NCBI RefSeq assembly: GCF_000145235.1
Contig: NC_014391.1
Location: 4,720,001 to 4,784,000 of the forward strand
Reading direction: 5' to 3'
Source: Micromonospora aurantiaca ATCC 27029
GTDB taxonomy: Bacteria; Actinomycetota; Actinomycetes; Mycobacteriales; Micromonosporaceae
Length of the DNA: 64,000 nucleotides
Every line of letters begins with the position of its first letter. The first letter of the stretch is position 1. Both the position numbers and the translations under genes were made by a program. This document shows positions 7,663 to 15,360 of the stretch, piece by piece. Below the pieces are notes generated by a model. That model saw only the letters and a program-made list of their open reading frames with translations. It did no database searches and had not been told where the DNA came from.

Positions 7663-10226
7663 TGTCGTCGTCCTCCTTCATCGCGCGGCAGGTACATCTC
7701 GGTGGTCTCCTCGGCCTCGGCCCGCCGTACCCCGCTGTAGAGGCGCGACAGCATGCCGCCGACCGCCTCCGGGTCCGGCTCGTGCCGCACCGCCGGACGG
7801 TCGGCCGGGGCGGCCGAGGCGAGCTGGGCCATCGGAACGCGTACCGGCAGGCCCCGCTCGTTCATCCCTCCGGTCACCGGCGTCGCCGCCGGTGCCGGCG
7901 TCACACCCGGCGCCGGCGCGGCCGGCCCCTGCCGGCTGAACCACCCGCCGCCGGCCGCGCCGGCGTCCGGCGTGAGCACGTCCTCGGCCCGCCCCGGGCG
8001 CGGACGCGGCACGGTCACCGGCGCGGCGGCCGGTACCGGCGCGGCGGCCCCGGCATCCGTCCCGTCGCCCAGCGGCCGCCCGGTCAGCGGGGACATCGGC
8101 AGCGCCGCGGGCCGGCCCGGCGCCGGACGCCAGCCGGCCACCGGCAGCTCGGCCGTCGCCGCGGCGAGCGCACCGGACGCGGCGACCGGGCCGGTGAGCG
8201 CCGGCTGCGACGTCCCGCGCGCGAGCCGGGCCGGCGTCGCCTGGACCACCTCCGGCGCGGGCGCCTCGGCCAGCAGCTCGACCGGGATCCGCACCCGGGC
8301 CACCAGGCCCTCCCGGCCCGCGCTCAACCGCACCCGTACGCCGTGCCGGGCGCTGAGGTGGCTCACCACGAACAGACCCATCCGTTCCGAGGCCGACACG
8401 TCGGCGGCCGGCGGCTCGGCGAGCACCGCGTTCGCCTCGGCCAGCGCCGACGGGCTCATGCCCAGCCCTTCGTCGACGATCTGCACGAGCGCGCCCCGGC
8501 CGTCGGGCTCGACGACCACCCGCACCGCGGTGTCCGGGCGGGAGAAGGCGGTGGCGTTCTCCAGCAGCTCCGCGAACAGGTGCACCAGGTCGCCCACCGC
8601 GTGCCCGACGACGTGCAGGTCGGTCCGGTTCTCGTGGCGCACCCGCTGGTACTGCTCGATCTCCGCGCTCGCGGCCAGCAGCACCGCGCCCAGGCCCACC
8701 GGGCGGTTCCACCGCCGGGTCGACTCCGTGCCCGCGAGCACCAGCAGGCTCTCGTCGTTGCGGCGCATACGGGCGGCGAGGTGGTCGAGCTTGAACAGGT
8801 TCTCCAGCTGTTCCGGGTCGCTCTCCTCGCGTTCGAGTTCGTCGAGCAGTTCCAGTTGCCGCTCGACGAGCACCTGGCTGCGCCGGGCCAGGTTGACGAA
8901 CATGGCGTTGACGTTGCGCCGCATCATCGCCTGCTCGACCGCCACGTCGACGGCGCTGCGGTGCACCGCCACGAACGCCTCCGCCAGCTCGCCGATCTCG
9001 TCCTGCGAGTCGATCACCGAGGGCGGTACGTCGATCGCGCCGATCGGGCGGTCCACAGTGCGCAGCCGTTGCAGAGTCAGCGGCAGGTCCACCTGCGCGA
9101 TCCGCAGCGCCTGGCCGCGCAGCTGCCGCATGGCGCGGGCCACCGACCGGCCGACCAGCAGCGAGATCAGCACCGCGACCAGGAGCACAGTGGCGATCCC
9201 GCCGGCCACCAGCAGCGTGTCGCGCAGCTGGCGGGCGCTGGCGTCGTCGGCCTGGCGTACCGCGTCGGCCACGATCTCGCTCTCCAGCTGGCGGAACAGC
9301 TCCTGCCGCTGCTCGCTGGCCGCCCACCACTGGGTCGCGTCGAGCAGGACCGGCTTCGCGTCACCGCCGGGCAGCGTCCGCTCCTCCAACCGGGTCGCGG
9401 CGACGAAGGCCGGGTCGACCGAGGTGCGGTCGTAGCGGCGGATCTGGTCGGCGGTCGCCGCGACCCGGAACGCGCCGAGCGCGGTGAGCTGCTGGGCCCG
9501 CAGGTCGCTGAGCGTCACCTGGTCGTCGGCCTCGTACCGGCCGGACCGGGCGGCGGCGTAGAGCTCGGCGCGGATGCGGGAGGACAGCTCCTTCACCCGG
9601 GACAGCTGCACGTACCGCAGCACCGCCTCGGTCAGCTCCTGCCGGCCGCTGCCGGGCGACGGCTCGGCCAGCAGGCTCAGCAGCGCCGCGATCGACCGGT
9701 GGTAGTTGCTCAGCACGGTGTCGCTGGAGAGCACCGCCGGCGCCACCGCCGCCCGGATGTTCACCACCTGGTCGTACGCCTCGAGCGCCTCGGAGTAGGA
9801 GACCCGCCAGGCGGCGTCCGCGTCGGCCAGCGGCGCGGCGGCGGCGCGCAGCTCGGCCATCGCCCGGTCGGTGGCCTCCTGGAGCGGCTTGAGCGCGGCG
9901 ACCGCGGCGTCCCGGTCCGCGCCGGTGCCGGCGCGGCGCAGCGCGGCCAGTTCGCCCGCGGTGCGGTCCCGTTCGTGCTGGAGCCGGTCGACGGCGGTGG
10001 AGATCTGCCGGCCGATGCCGACCTGCTCGGCGAAGGCGCTCAGCGTGGTGGTCTGCCCGACCAGCCCTCGGGTCTGGATGCCGGCCAGGACGAGGAACGC
10101 CAGAGAGGGGATCACCAGCACCGTGGCGAGCTTGGTTCCCATCCGCCAGTCCCGCAGCCGGAACCCGGAGCGCCGCCGGTGCGGCGCAGGGGCCGCACCG
10201 CGAGCCGGGTCGGGAGCTGCGCCCAC
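7659..10226 (-). CDS. Nitrate/nitrite-sensing domain histidine-kinase-like ATPase (CvnA-like)
   Basis: An 855-residue membrane sensor. The GTG at 10226 is chosen because GAGGAGG lies 5 nt upstream; a longer frame to 10316 lacks a ribosome site. Order: a cytosolic Arg-rich N-terminus; TM1 (about 31-51); an extracytoplasmic helical nitrate/nitrite-sensing (NIT) region (55-330); TM2 (337-358); a HAMP-like segment; and a HATPase_c domain with an N-box (ELLENAT, about 553-559) and G-box (DEGLGM, 585-590). The last 230 residues are Pro/Ala-rich and disordered-looking. A clear phospho-accepting His in a dimerisation box is not evident, as in other CvnA proteins. It is coupled to the roadblock gene through a GTGA overlap. 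Confidence 0.9.
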   Translation of the reverse strand: MGAAPDPARGAAPAPHRRRSGFRLRDWRMGTKLATVLVIPSLAFLVLAGIQTRGLVGQTTTLSAFAEQVGIGRQISTAVDRLQHERDRTAGELAALRRAGTGADRDAAVAALKPLQEATDRAMAELRAAAAPLADADAAWRVSYSEALEAYDQVVNIRAAVAPAVLSSDTVLSNYHRSIAALLSLLAEPSPGSGRQELTEAVLRYVQLSRVKELSSRIRAELYAAARSGRYEADDQVTLSDLRAQQLTALGAFRVAATADQIRRYDRTSVDPAFVAATRLEERTLPGGDAKPVLLDATQWWAASEQRQELFRQLESEIVADAVRQADDASARQLRDTLLVAGGIATVLLVAVLISLLVGRSVARAMRQLRGQALRIAQVDLPLTLQRLRTVDRPIGAIDVPPSVIDSQDEIGELAEAFVAVHRSAVDVAVEQAMMRRNVNAMFVNLARRSQVLVERQLELLDELEREESDPEQLENLFKLDHLAARMRRNDESLLVLAGTESTRRWNRPVGLGAVLLAASAEIEQYQRVRHENRTDLHVVGHAVGDLVHLFAELLENATAFSRPDTAVRVVVEPDGRGALVQIVDEGLGMSPSALAEANAVLAEPPAADVSASERMGLFVVSHLSARHGVRVRLSAGREGLVARVRIPVELLAEAPAPEVVQATPARLARGTSQPALTGPVAASGALAAATAELPVAGWRPAPGRPAALPMSPLTGRPLGDGTDAGAAAPVPAAAPVTVPRPRPGRAEDVLTPDAGAAGGGWFSRQGPAAPAPGVTPAPAATPVTGGMNERGLPVRVPMAQLASAAPADRPAVRHEPDPEAVGGMLSRLYSGVRRAEAEETTEMYLPRDEGGRRQ

Positions 10227-10347
10227 GGTTGCCTCCTCGTCCCGCCCCACCACGTCGGGGAGCGGAGTCCATCCAATCAGGCCGTCGGTCGGTGTCAACG
10301 GCCGCCCGGACGGCATGACCAGGACGGTCAGCGCCTCGGGTGGACGG

Positions 10348-11718
10348 TCACGCGTGCGAGGCGGCCTCGTCCGTCCGGCCGATCCCGGCGATCTCGTCCG
10401 CCTCCGTGAGCCGGCCGAGCGCGACGAGCGCGGCGCCGGTGGCGCCGATCTCCGGGTTGCGTTGCCAGCACACCCGGCGGGGCGCGAGCACGTCGAGGAA
10501 CGCCCCGCGCCACCACGGCGAGGCGGTCAGCGCCCCACCGCCGAGGATCACCTCCATCGGCTCGCCGATACCGGCCTCCAGCAGCGTCAGGTCGTCCGCG
10601 ACGAGCCGGCACAGGCCGCTCATCAGCCCGGCCAGGATGTCCACGGCTGTGGTGCCGAAGCTGAGCCCGCGCAGCTCCCCCGAGCCCGCCGGGGCGACCC
10701 CCGGTGGCCGGTCGCCGCCGAAGCGGGGGTTCGCCCGCACCGAACCGGCGACGCGATCGAGCGCCGCCTCCAGCTCCGTGCCCTCCGGCAGCCGCAGCTC
10801 GCGCGCCGCCCAGGCGAACAGGTTCCCGCCGCTGGAGTACGCCGCGCCGGTCACCACGTGGTTGTGGTCGACCCGGTACCGCCAGAGCTGCTCCGGCAGC
10901 GGCGGCGGCTCCGCACCGGCCGGCACGGCCTGGATCATGCGGACCGCCGCGGAGGTGCCGACTGTCACCGCCGCGCGGGTCGGGTCGACGCAGCCCGAGC
11001 CGACGTTGGCGGCCGCGCCGTCGCCGACCGGCGGCGCCCACCGCGCGCCGGCCAGCTGCGGCCAGCGCCGCGCGTACGCCGCGTTCAGCCGGCCGTGCCA
11101 GCCGTCCGGGGCCAGCCGCAGCATCTGATCCGGGCGTACGCCGGCCAGCTCGCACGCCTCCGGATCCCAGTCCAGGCGGCGCAGATCGAGCAGCCCGGTG
11201 CCGGAGGCCAGCGAGATCGACATCGGCGCGTCGTCGAGCAGCGTGCCGAGCACGTACTCGGCGAGCCCTGTGAAGCGGGCGGACCCGTCGACGCGCTCAC
11301 GCAGCCAGGGCAGCCGCACCGACCAGTAGCAGCGGTGCCACCAGGTGCCGGTACGCCCGTGGAAGTCCGCCGGGTCGGCCGGCCCGGTCGCTCCGGGAAG
11401 CGGCTCCGGCCGGGTGTCCAGCCAGGTCAGCACCGGCCCCGACGGTGTGCCGTCGGGCGCCACCGGCAGCACCGAGTGCCACTGCGCGGAGGTGGCCACG
11501 AGGTCCACGTCCCGCAGGTGCCCGCCGGCGGCCAGCTCGTCCAGGCACTCCACCAGGCACGCCAGGTAGGCCGGGCCGTCGAGCGTCCCGCTGCCGTCGT
11601 CCCCGGTGACCAGGCGCACCCGGCGCCGGGCCAGCGCGCCCGGGCGCGGCACGGCGTCCGCGTCGAGCACCAGGCCGCGCACCGAGGAGGTGCCCAGGTC
11701 CAGAGCGAGAATGTCCAT
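10348..11718 (-). CDS. FGGY-family carbohydrate kinase (gluconokinase-like)
   Basis: A 456-residue FGGY kinase; ATG 11718 begins directly with the phosphate-binding strand MDILALDLGTSSVRG. Other family marks are SAQWHSVL, TWLDTRP, the C-terminal ATPase block VGTSAAVRM, and GGGALTASPWWRGAFLDVL near the end. FGGY kinases phosphorylate gluconate, xylulose, glycerol and related sugars; the overall pattern is closest to gluconokinases, but substrate cannot be settled by eye. The gene stands alone between the conservon pair and the divergent trp leader, with no sugar operon partner nearby. Confidence 0.85.
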   Translation of the reverse strand: MDILALDLGTSSVRGLVLDADAVPRPGALARRRVRLVTGDDGSGTLDGPAYLACLVECLDELAAGGHLRDVDLVATSAQWHSVLPVAPDGTPSGPVLTWLDTRPEPLPGATGPADPADFHGRTGTWWHRCYWSVRLPWLRERVDGSARFTGLAEYVLGTLLDDAPMSISLASGTGLLDLRRLDWDPEACELAGVRPDQMLRLAPDGWHGRLNAAYARRWPQLAGARWAPPVGDGAAANVGSGCVDPTRAAVTVGTSAAVRMIQAVPAGAEPPPLPEQLWRYRVDHNHVVTGAAYSSGGNLFAWAARELRLPEGTELEAALDRVAGSVRANPRFGGDRPPGVAPAGSGELRGLSFGTTAVDILAGLMSGLCRLVADDLTLLEAGIGEPMEVILGGGALTASPWWRGAFLDVLAPRRVCWQRNPEIGATGAALVALGRLTEADEIAGIGRTDEAASHA

Positions 11719-11786
11719 CGCCGGTCAACCTACCCGGCGGGACCGGCGGTCACGCCAAGATCCGTACCCGGTGACGCGCGATCGGG

Positions 11787-11815
11787 TTCCACGGCGCCTG
11801 CCGATCGCGTACAGT
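11787..11815 (+). promoter_or_regulatory. Candidate promoter of trp leader transcript
   Basis: TTCCAC (11787-11792) and TACAGT (11810-11815) are separated by 17 bp. Transcription would begin about 7 bp beyond the -10, at or next to the leader ATG at 11823, so the leader peptide would be read from a leaderless mRNA. The -35 match is weak, and the call rests on spacing and position. Confidence 0.5.
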
Positions 11816-11822
11816 GATCGTC

Positions 11823-11882
11823 ATGCCCGCGCACCTGTCCTGCTGGTGGCCCGCCGACCCGGCGGCCCACCCCCGCGCGTAG
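11823..11882 (+). CDS. trpL: trp operon leader peptide with tandem Trp codons
   Basis: A 19-residue open frame, MPAHLSCWWPADPAAHPRA, ends in TAG 95 bp before the anthranilate synthase ATG. Two adjacent TGG codons (11844-11849) occupy positions 8 and 9, the hallmark of ribosome-mediated trp attenuation. No ribosome site is visible upstream, consistent with leaderless translation. Ribosome stalling on the Trp codons when charged tRNA-Trp is scarce would free the downstream sequence to form an antiterminator. It is too short for normal gene calling. A comparable leader is known upstream of a fused trpE(G) gene in Streptomyces venezuelae. Confidence 0.88.
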   Translation: MPAHLSCWWPADPAAHPRA

Positions 11883-11915
11883 CTTCCCCACGCGGCCGCC
11901 CGACGAGGCGGCCGC
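11845..11915 (+). promoter_or_regulatory. Trp attenuator (alternative hairpins 1:2, 2:3, 3:4)
   Basis: Segment 1 (11845-11856, GGTGGCCCGCCG) covers the Trp codons and pairs with segment 2 (11860-11871) with one mismatch. Segment 2 can instead pair through GGCGGCC (11861-11867) with GGCCGCC (11894-11900) in segment 3, making an antiterminator. Segment 3 (GCGGCCGCC, 11892-11900) pairs perfectly with segment 4 (GGCGGCCGC, 11907-11915) over a 6-nt loop to make the terminator. This is the classic attenuator layout, though the terminator lacks a T-rich tail. Confidence 0.8.
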
Positions 11916-11977
11916 CGGTCTTCCCCGGCATCCCGGGTCGCCTTCACCGGCGGCCACCGGCCCACCGAGGAGACCCG

Positions 11978-13897
11978 ATGACCCGCCTGTCCGACCCGCT
12001 CGCCGCCGTCGCGGCCGGCCGCGACCCCGGCCCGTTCGCGCTCGTCCGCCGCGAGGGCGCCGACCACGTCGACCTGTTCACCGGCCCGGTACGCACCGCC
12101 GGCCGGCTCGCCGACCTGCCGCTGCCCGAGGACGGCGCCGGTCCGCACACGCTGGCCCTGGTGCCGTTCCGGCAGGTCACCGAACGCGGTTTCGAGTGCG
12201 TCGACGACGGGCTGCCGCTGGAGTTCCTGGCGGTCGAGGCGCACCGGCGGATACCGCTGGCCGAAGTGCTCGACGACCTGCCCGACGCCGAGGTGCGCAC
12301 CCGCGACGCCGGCTTCGACATCGCCGACGACGAGTACGCGGCGATCGTGGAACGGGTGCTGGCCGACGAGATCGGCCGGGGCGAGGGGGCGAACTTCGTC
12401 ATCCACCGCACCATGCGCGCCACAGTGCAGGGCGACCCGCTTGCGGCGGCCCTGGCCGCGCTGCGCCGGCTGCTGCTGCGCGAACGGGGCGCGTACTGGA
12501 CGTTCCTGGTGCACACCGGCACCCGCATCCTCGTCGGCGCCAGCCCCGAGCGGCACGTCAGCGTCGCCGACGGGCTGGTCGAGATGAACCCGATCAGCGG
12601 CACGTTCCGGCACCGGGGCGAGACGGTCGACCGGGCTGAGCTGCTGCGCTTCCTACACGAGGAGAAGGAGGTGGAGGAGCTGTACATGGTGCTGGACGAG
12701 GAGCTGAAGATGATGGCCGTGGTCGCCGAGCACGGCGGCCAGGTGGTCGGGCCGTACCTGAAGGAGATGGCGCACCTGGCGCACACCGAGTACCTGCTGG
12801 CCGGGCGCTGCTCCCGGGACGTACGCGACGTGCTGCGGGAGACCATGTTCGCGCCCACCGTCACCGGCAGCCCGATGGAGAACGCCTGCCGGGTGATCGC
12901 CCGGCACGAGCGCACCGGCCGGCGCTACTACGCCGGGGTGCTCGCACTGCTGGGCCGCGACGAGCAGGGCCGGCAGATGCTGGACGCGCCGATCCTGATC
13001 CGTACCGCCGAGATCTCCCCCACCGGCGCGCTGCGGGTGCCGGTCGGCGCGACGCTGGTCCGGCACTCGACCACCGCCGGGGAGGTGGCCGAGACGCACG
13101 CGAAGGCCGCCGGTGTGCTGGCCGCGCTGGGTCTCGGCCCGGACGCGCCGCGCTCCGCCGGCGAGCCGGCCGTCCGGTACGCCGACGACCCCGAGGTACG
13201 CGCCGCGCTGGCCGCCCGCAACGCCCCGCTGGCCCGGTTCTGGCTGGAGCAGCGGGAACCGGGCGCGCTCGCGCTGCGCGGGCTGGCCGGGCGCCGGGCG
13301 CTGATCGTCGACGGCGAGGACACGTTCACCGGCATGCTGGCCCACCAGCTCGGCGCGCTGGGCCTGGCGGTGACCCGCCGGGACTGGCCGGACCCGGGCC
13401 CGCTGGACGGCTACGACCTGGTGGTGGTCGGCCCCGGGCCGGGTGACCCGCGGGACGCGACCGCGCCGAAGATGGTGGCGCTGCGGACGCTGCTGACCGA
13501 GCTGCTCGCGTCGGGCCGGCCGACGCTCGCGGTGTGCCTGGGCCACCAGTTGCTCGCCGGGCTGCTGGGCCTGCCGCTGCACCGCCGCGACGCCCCGTAC
13601 CAGGGGTTGCCGCGGGACGTGCCGGTGTTCGGGACGACCCGCCGGGTCGGGTTCTACGCCAGCTTCACCGCGCTCGCCGACGCCGACCGGGTGGCCGGCC
13701 CGTACGGCCCGGTCGAGGTGTCCCGCGACCCGGCCGACGGCGCGGTGCACGCGCTGCGCGGCGCGGGCTTCGCCGGGGTGCAGTTCCACCCGGAGTCGGT
13801 GCTGAGCCAGGACGGTACGAGGGTCCTGGCTGACCTGCTCGGGCATCTGCTCGACCGGCCGGCGCTGAGCGCGCATGGAGCGGCCGATCGCGGGTAG
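11978..13897 (+). CDS. trpEG: Fused anthranilate synthase components I and II
   Basis: A 639-residue fusion that makes anthranilate from chorismate and glutamine, the first committed step to tryptophan. ATG 11978 has a GAGGAGA site 5 nt upstream. Residues 1-385 are the chorismate-binding TrpE-like part (GEGANFVIHR, SPERHVSV, EMNPISGT, EELKMMAVV); 430-630 is a class I glutamine amidotransferase with C520 in CLGHQ and H604/E606 in FHPES. The fused form and EELKMMA stretch also resemble PhzE, which makes aminodeoxyisochorismate for phenazines. The Trp attenuator directly upstream favours a tryptophan role, and no phenazine genes are nearby. Other trp genes are absent from the window. Confidence 0.88.
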   Translation: MTRLSDPLAAVAAGRDPGPFALVRREGADHVDLFTGPVRTAGRLADLPLPEDGAGPHTLALVPFRQVTERGFECVDDGLPLEFLAVEAHRRIPLAEVLDDLPDAEVRTRDAGFDIADDEYAAIVERVLADEIGRGEGANFVIHRTMRATVQGDPLAAALAALRRLLLRERGAYWTFLVHTGTRILVGASPERHVSVADGLVEMNPISGTFRHRGETVDRAELLRFLHEEKEVEELYMVLDEELKMMAVVAEHGGQVVGPYLKEMAHLAHTEYLLAGRCSRDVRDVLRETMFAPTVTGSPMENACRVIARHERTGRRYYAGVLALLGRDEQGRQMLDAPILIRTAEISPTGALRVPVGATLVRHSTTAGEVAETHAKAAGVLAALGLGPDAPRSAGEPAVRYADDPEVRAALAARNAPLARFWLEQREPGALALRGLAGRRALIVDGEDTFTGMLAHQLGALGLAVTRRDWPDPGPLDGYDLVVVGPGPGDPRDATAPKMVALRTLLTELLASGRPTLAVCLGHQLLAGLLGLPLHRRDAPYQGLPRDVPVFGTTRRVGFYASFTALADADRVAGPYGPVEVSRDPADGAVHALRGAGFAGVQFHPESVLSQDGTRVLADLLGHLLDRPALSAHGAADRG

Positions 13898-13901
13898 GGC
13901 T

Positions 13902-13958
13902 CTGGCGACCGGTGGTCCGGACGGGTTCGAGAGCCCCCGTCCGGCCACCGGTCGCCAG
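13902..13958. terminator. Long bidirectional terminator after trpEG
   Basis: A long inverted repeat (13902-13925 against 13936-13958, with one bulged base) lies between the convergent stops of trpEG and wrbA. Its stem of over 20 bp is one of the strongest in the window. Confidence 0.8.
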
Positions 13959-13963
13959 TCGGG

Positions 13964-14581
13964 TCAGCCGGCCATGCCCCGCTTCAGCGCGGCGCCCATC
14001 AGCACGGCCCGCTTGGCGGTGAGCGCGGTGGCCGCCAGTGCCACGTGGTCCGGTGCGACCTCACCGTTGTTGCTGGTGTGCGAGGCGCCGTACGGGTTGC
14101 CGGCGACGAACTGGCTCGGGTCGGTGTAGCCGGGGGTCACCACGATGCCGCCCCAGTGGTAGAAGACCGTGTACAGCGACAGCAGCGTCGCCTCCTGACC
14201 GCCGTGCAACGTCGCGGTCGAGGTGAACCCGCTGTAGACCTTGTCCGCGAGCGCGCCCGCTGCCCAGAGCGGGCCGGTGGTGTCGATGAACTGCTTGAGC
14301 TGGGCGGCGATCATGCCGTACCGGGTCGGCGAACCCATGATGACCACGTCGGCCCAGGACAGGTCGTCCGGCTGCGCCTCCATCACGTCCTGGGTCTCCA
14401 GCCGGTGCGCCTGCCAGCCGGAGTTGGAGCGGATCGCCTCGTCGGGCGCCAGCTCACGTACCTTGCGCAGACGCACCTCGGCGCCGGCCTCGCCCGCCGC
14501 CTCGACCGCCGCCTGCGCCATCTGGTAGGTGATGCCGGTCGCGCTGTAATAGATCACCGCGACCTTGACCTGGCCATCCAT
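13964..14581 (-). CDS. wrbA: NAD(P)H:quinone oxidoreductase, WrbA family
   Basis: A 205-residue flavodoxin-fold protein. The FMN phosphate loop is YYSATGITYQMA (about 11-22); MGSPTRYGMIAAQLKQFID and TSTATLHGGQEATLLS are diagnostic of WrbA. Family members are tetrameric FMN enzymes that reduce quinones by two electrons and limit redox cycling. Length matches the usual 200 or so residues. The start ATG at 14581 has a GAGG-type site. The gene is convergent with trpEG and shares its terminator; no functional link is obvious. Confidence 0.93.
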   Translation of the reverse strand: MDGQVKVAVIYYSATGITYQMAQAAVEAAGEAGAEVRLRKVRELAPDEAIRSNSGWQAHRLETQDVMEAQPDDLSWADVVIMGSPTRYGMIAAQLKQFIDTTGPLWAAGALADKVYSGFTSTATLHGGQEATLLSLYTVFYHWGGIVVTPGYTDPSQFVAGNPYGASHTSNNGEVAPDHVALAATALTAKRAVLMGAALKRGMAG

Positions 14582-14666
14582 CAGACGTTCCCTCCTCGTT
14601 TCGGGTCAGCTCCGGCGACTACCCGTTACTTGTTCCGTCAAACTCCGGGCGTGGCATGCTCTCCGG

Positions 14667-15158
14667 GTGGAGATCCGCACCGCCACGCCGGCCGACTGGC
14701 CGCTGATCTGGCCGTTCCTGCGTGCGATCGTGGCGGCCGGCGAGACGTACACCTGGCCCCGGGACGTCACGGAGCAGCAGGCCCGCAGGCTCTGGATGCC
14801 GGCCCCGCCGGCGCGGACGGTGGTCGCGGTGGCGCCGGACGGCGCGGTGCTCGGCTCGGCCAAGCTGGCGCCCAACCAGGGCGGTCCCGGCGACCACGTG
14901 GCGAACGCCTCGTTCATGGTCGCCCCGGCCGCCGCCGGGCGCGGCGTCGGCCGGGCGCTGGCCGCGCACGTGCTCGACGCGGCCCGGGCCGACGGCTACC
15001 GCGCCATGCAGTTCAACGCCGTGGTGGCCACGAACACACGGGCCGTCGAGCTGTGGCGGTCGCTGGGCTTCGAGGTGATCGGCCGGGTGCCGGAGGGCTT
15101 CCGGCACCCCACCCGGGGGTACGTCGATCTGCTGGTCATGTACCGGCGCCTGGACTGA
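14667..15158 (+). CDS. GNAT family N-acetyltransferase
   Basis: A 163-residue GNAT protein. The GTG at 14667 is the first start giving the family N-terminus (VEIRTATPADWPLIWPFL); no good ribosome site precedes it, so it may be leaderless. The acetyl-CoA loop is GRGVGRAL (about residues 90-97), followed by NAVVATNTRAVELWRSLGF, a C-terminal GNAT signature, and YVDLLVMYR at the end. Similar actinobacterial proteins are annotated only as acetyltransferases, and the acceptor is unknown. It is divergent from wrbA with 85 bp between starts. Confidence 0.85.
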   Translation: MEIRTATPADWPLIWPFLRAIVAAGETYTWPRDVTEQQARRLWMPAPPARTVVAVAPDGAVLGSAKLAPNQGGPGDHVANASFMVAPAAAGRGVGRALAAHVLDAARADGYRAMQFNAVVATNTRAVELWRSLGFEVIGRVPEGFRHPTRGYVDLLVMYRRLD

Positions 15159-15360
15159 GCCGGCTCAAGATTTGCGCAAGTTCCGCCGGCAACCGCTGTA
15201 CCGGCCCAGCTCACACGGGATGCTGGTCGAACCGGCGTCGGCCGCAGCGGCCGCCCCCACGCCGGGAACCTGAACGGGGGATCGCGCTGGTGTCGGCAGC
15301 GCCGCCGGCGCAGCGCGATCAGGGGCCGCGTTGTCGTACCCCGGGCCTACGCTGACGCCC

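Noticed and set aside
7638..10409. A 923-codon plus-strand frame opposite the CvnA-like gene
   Set aside because: Antisense shadow with His/Arg/Gln-rich nonsense; the opposite strand has clear kinase ATPase motifs.
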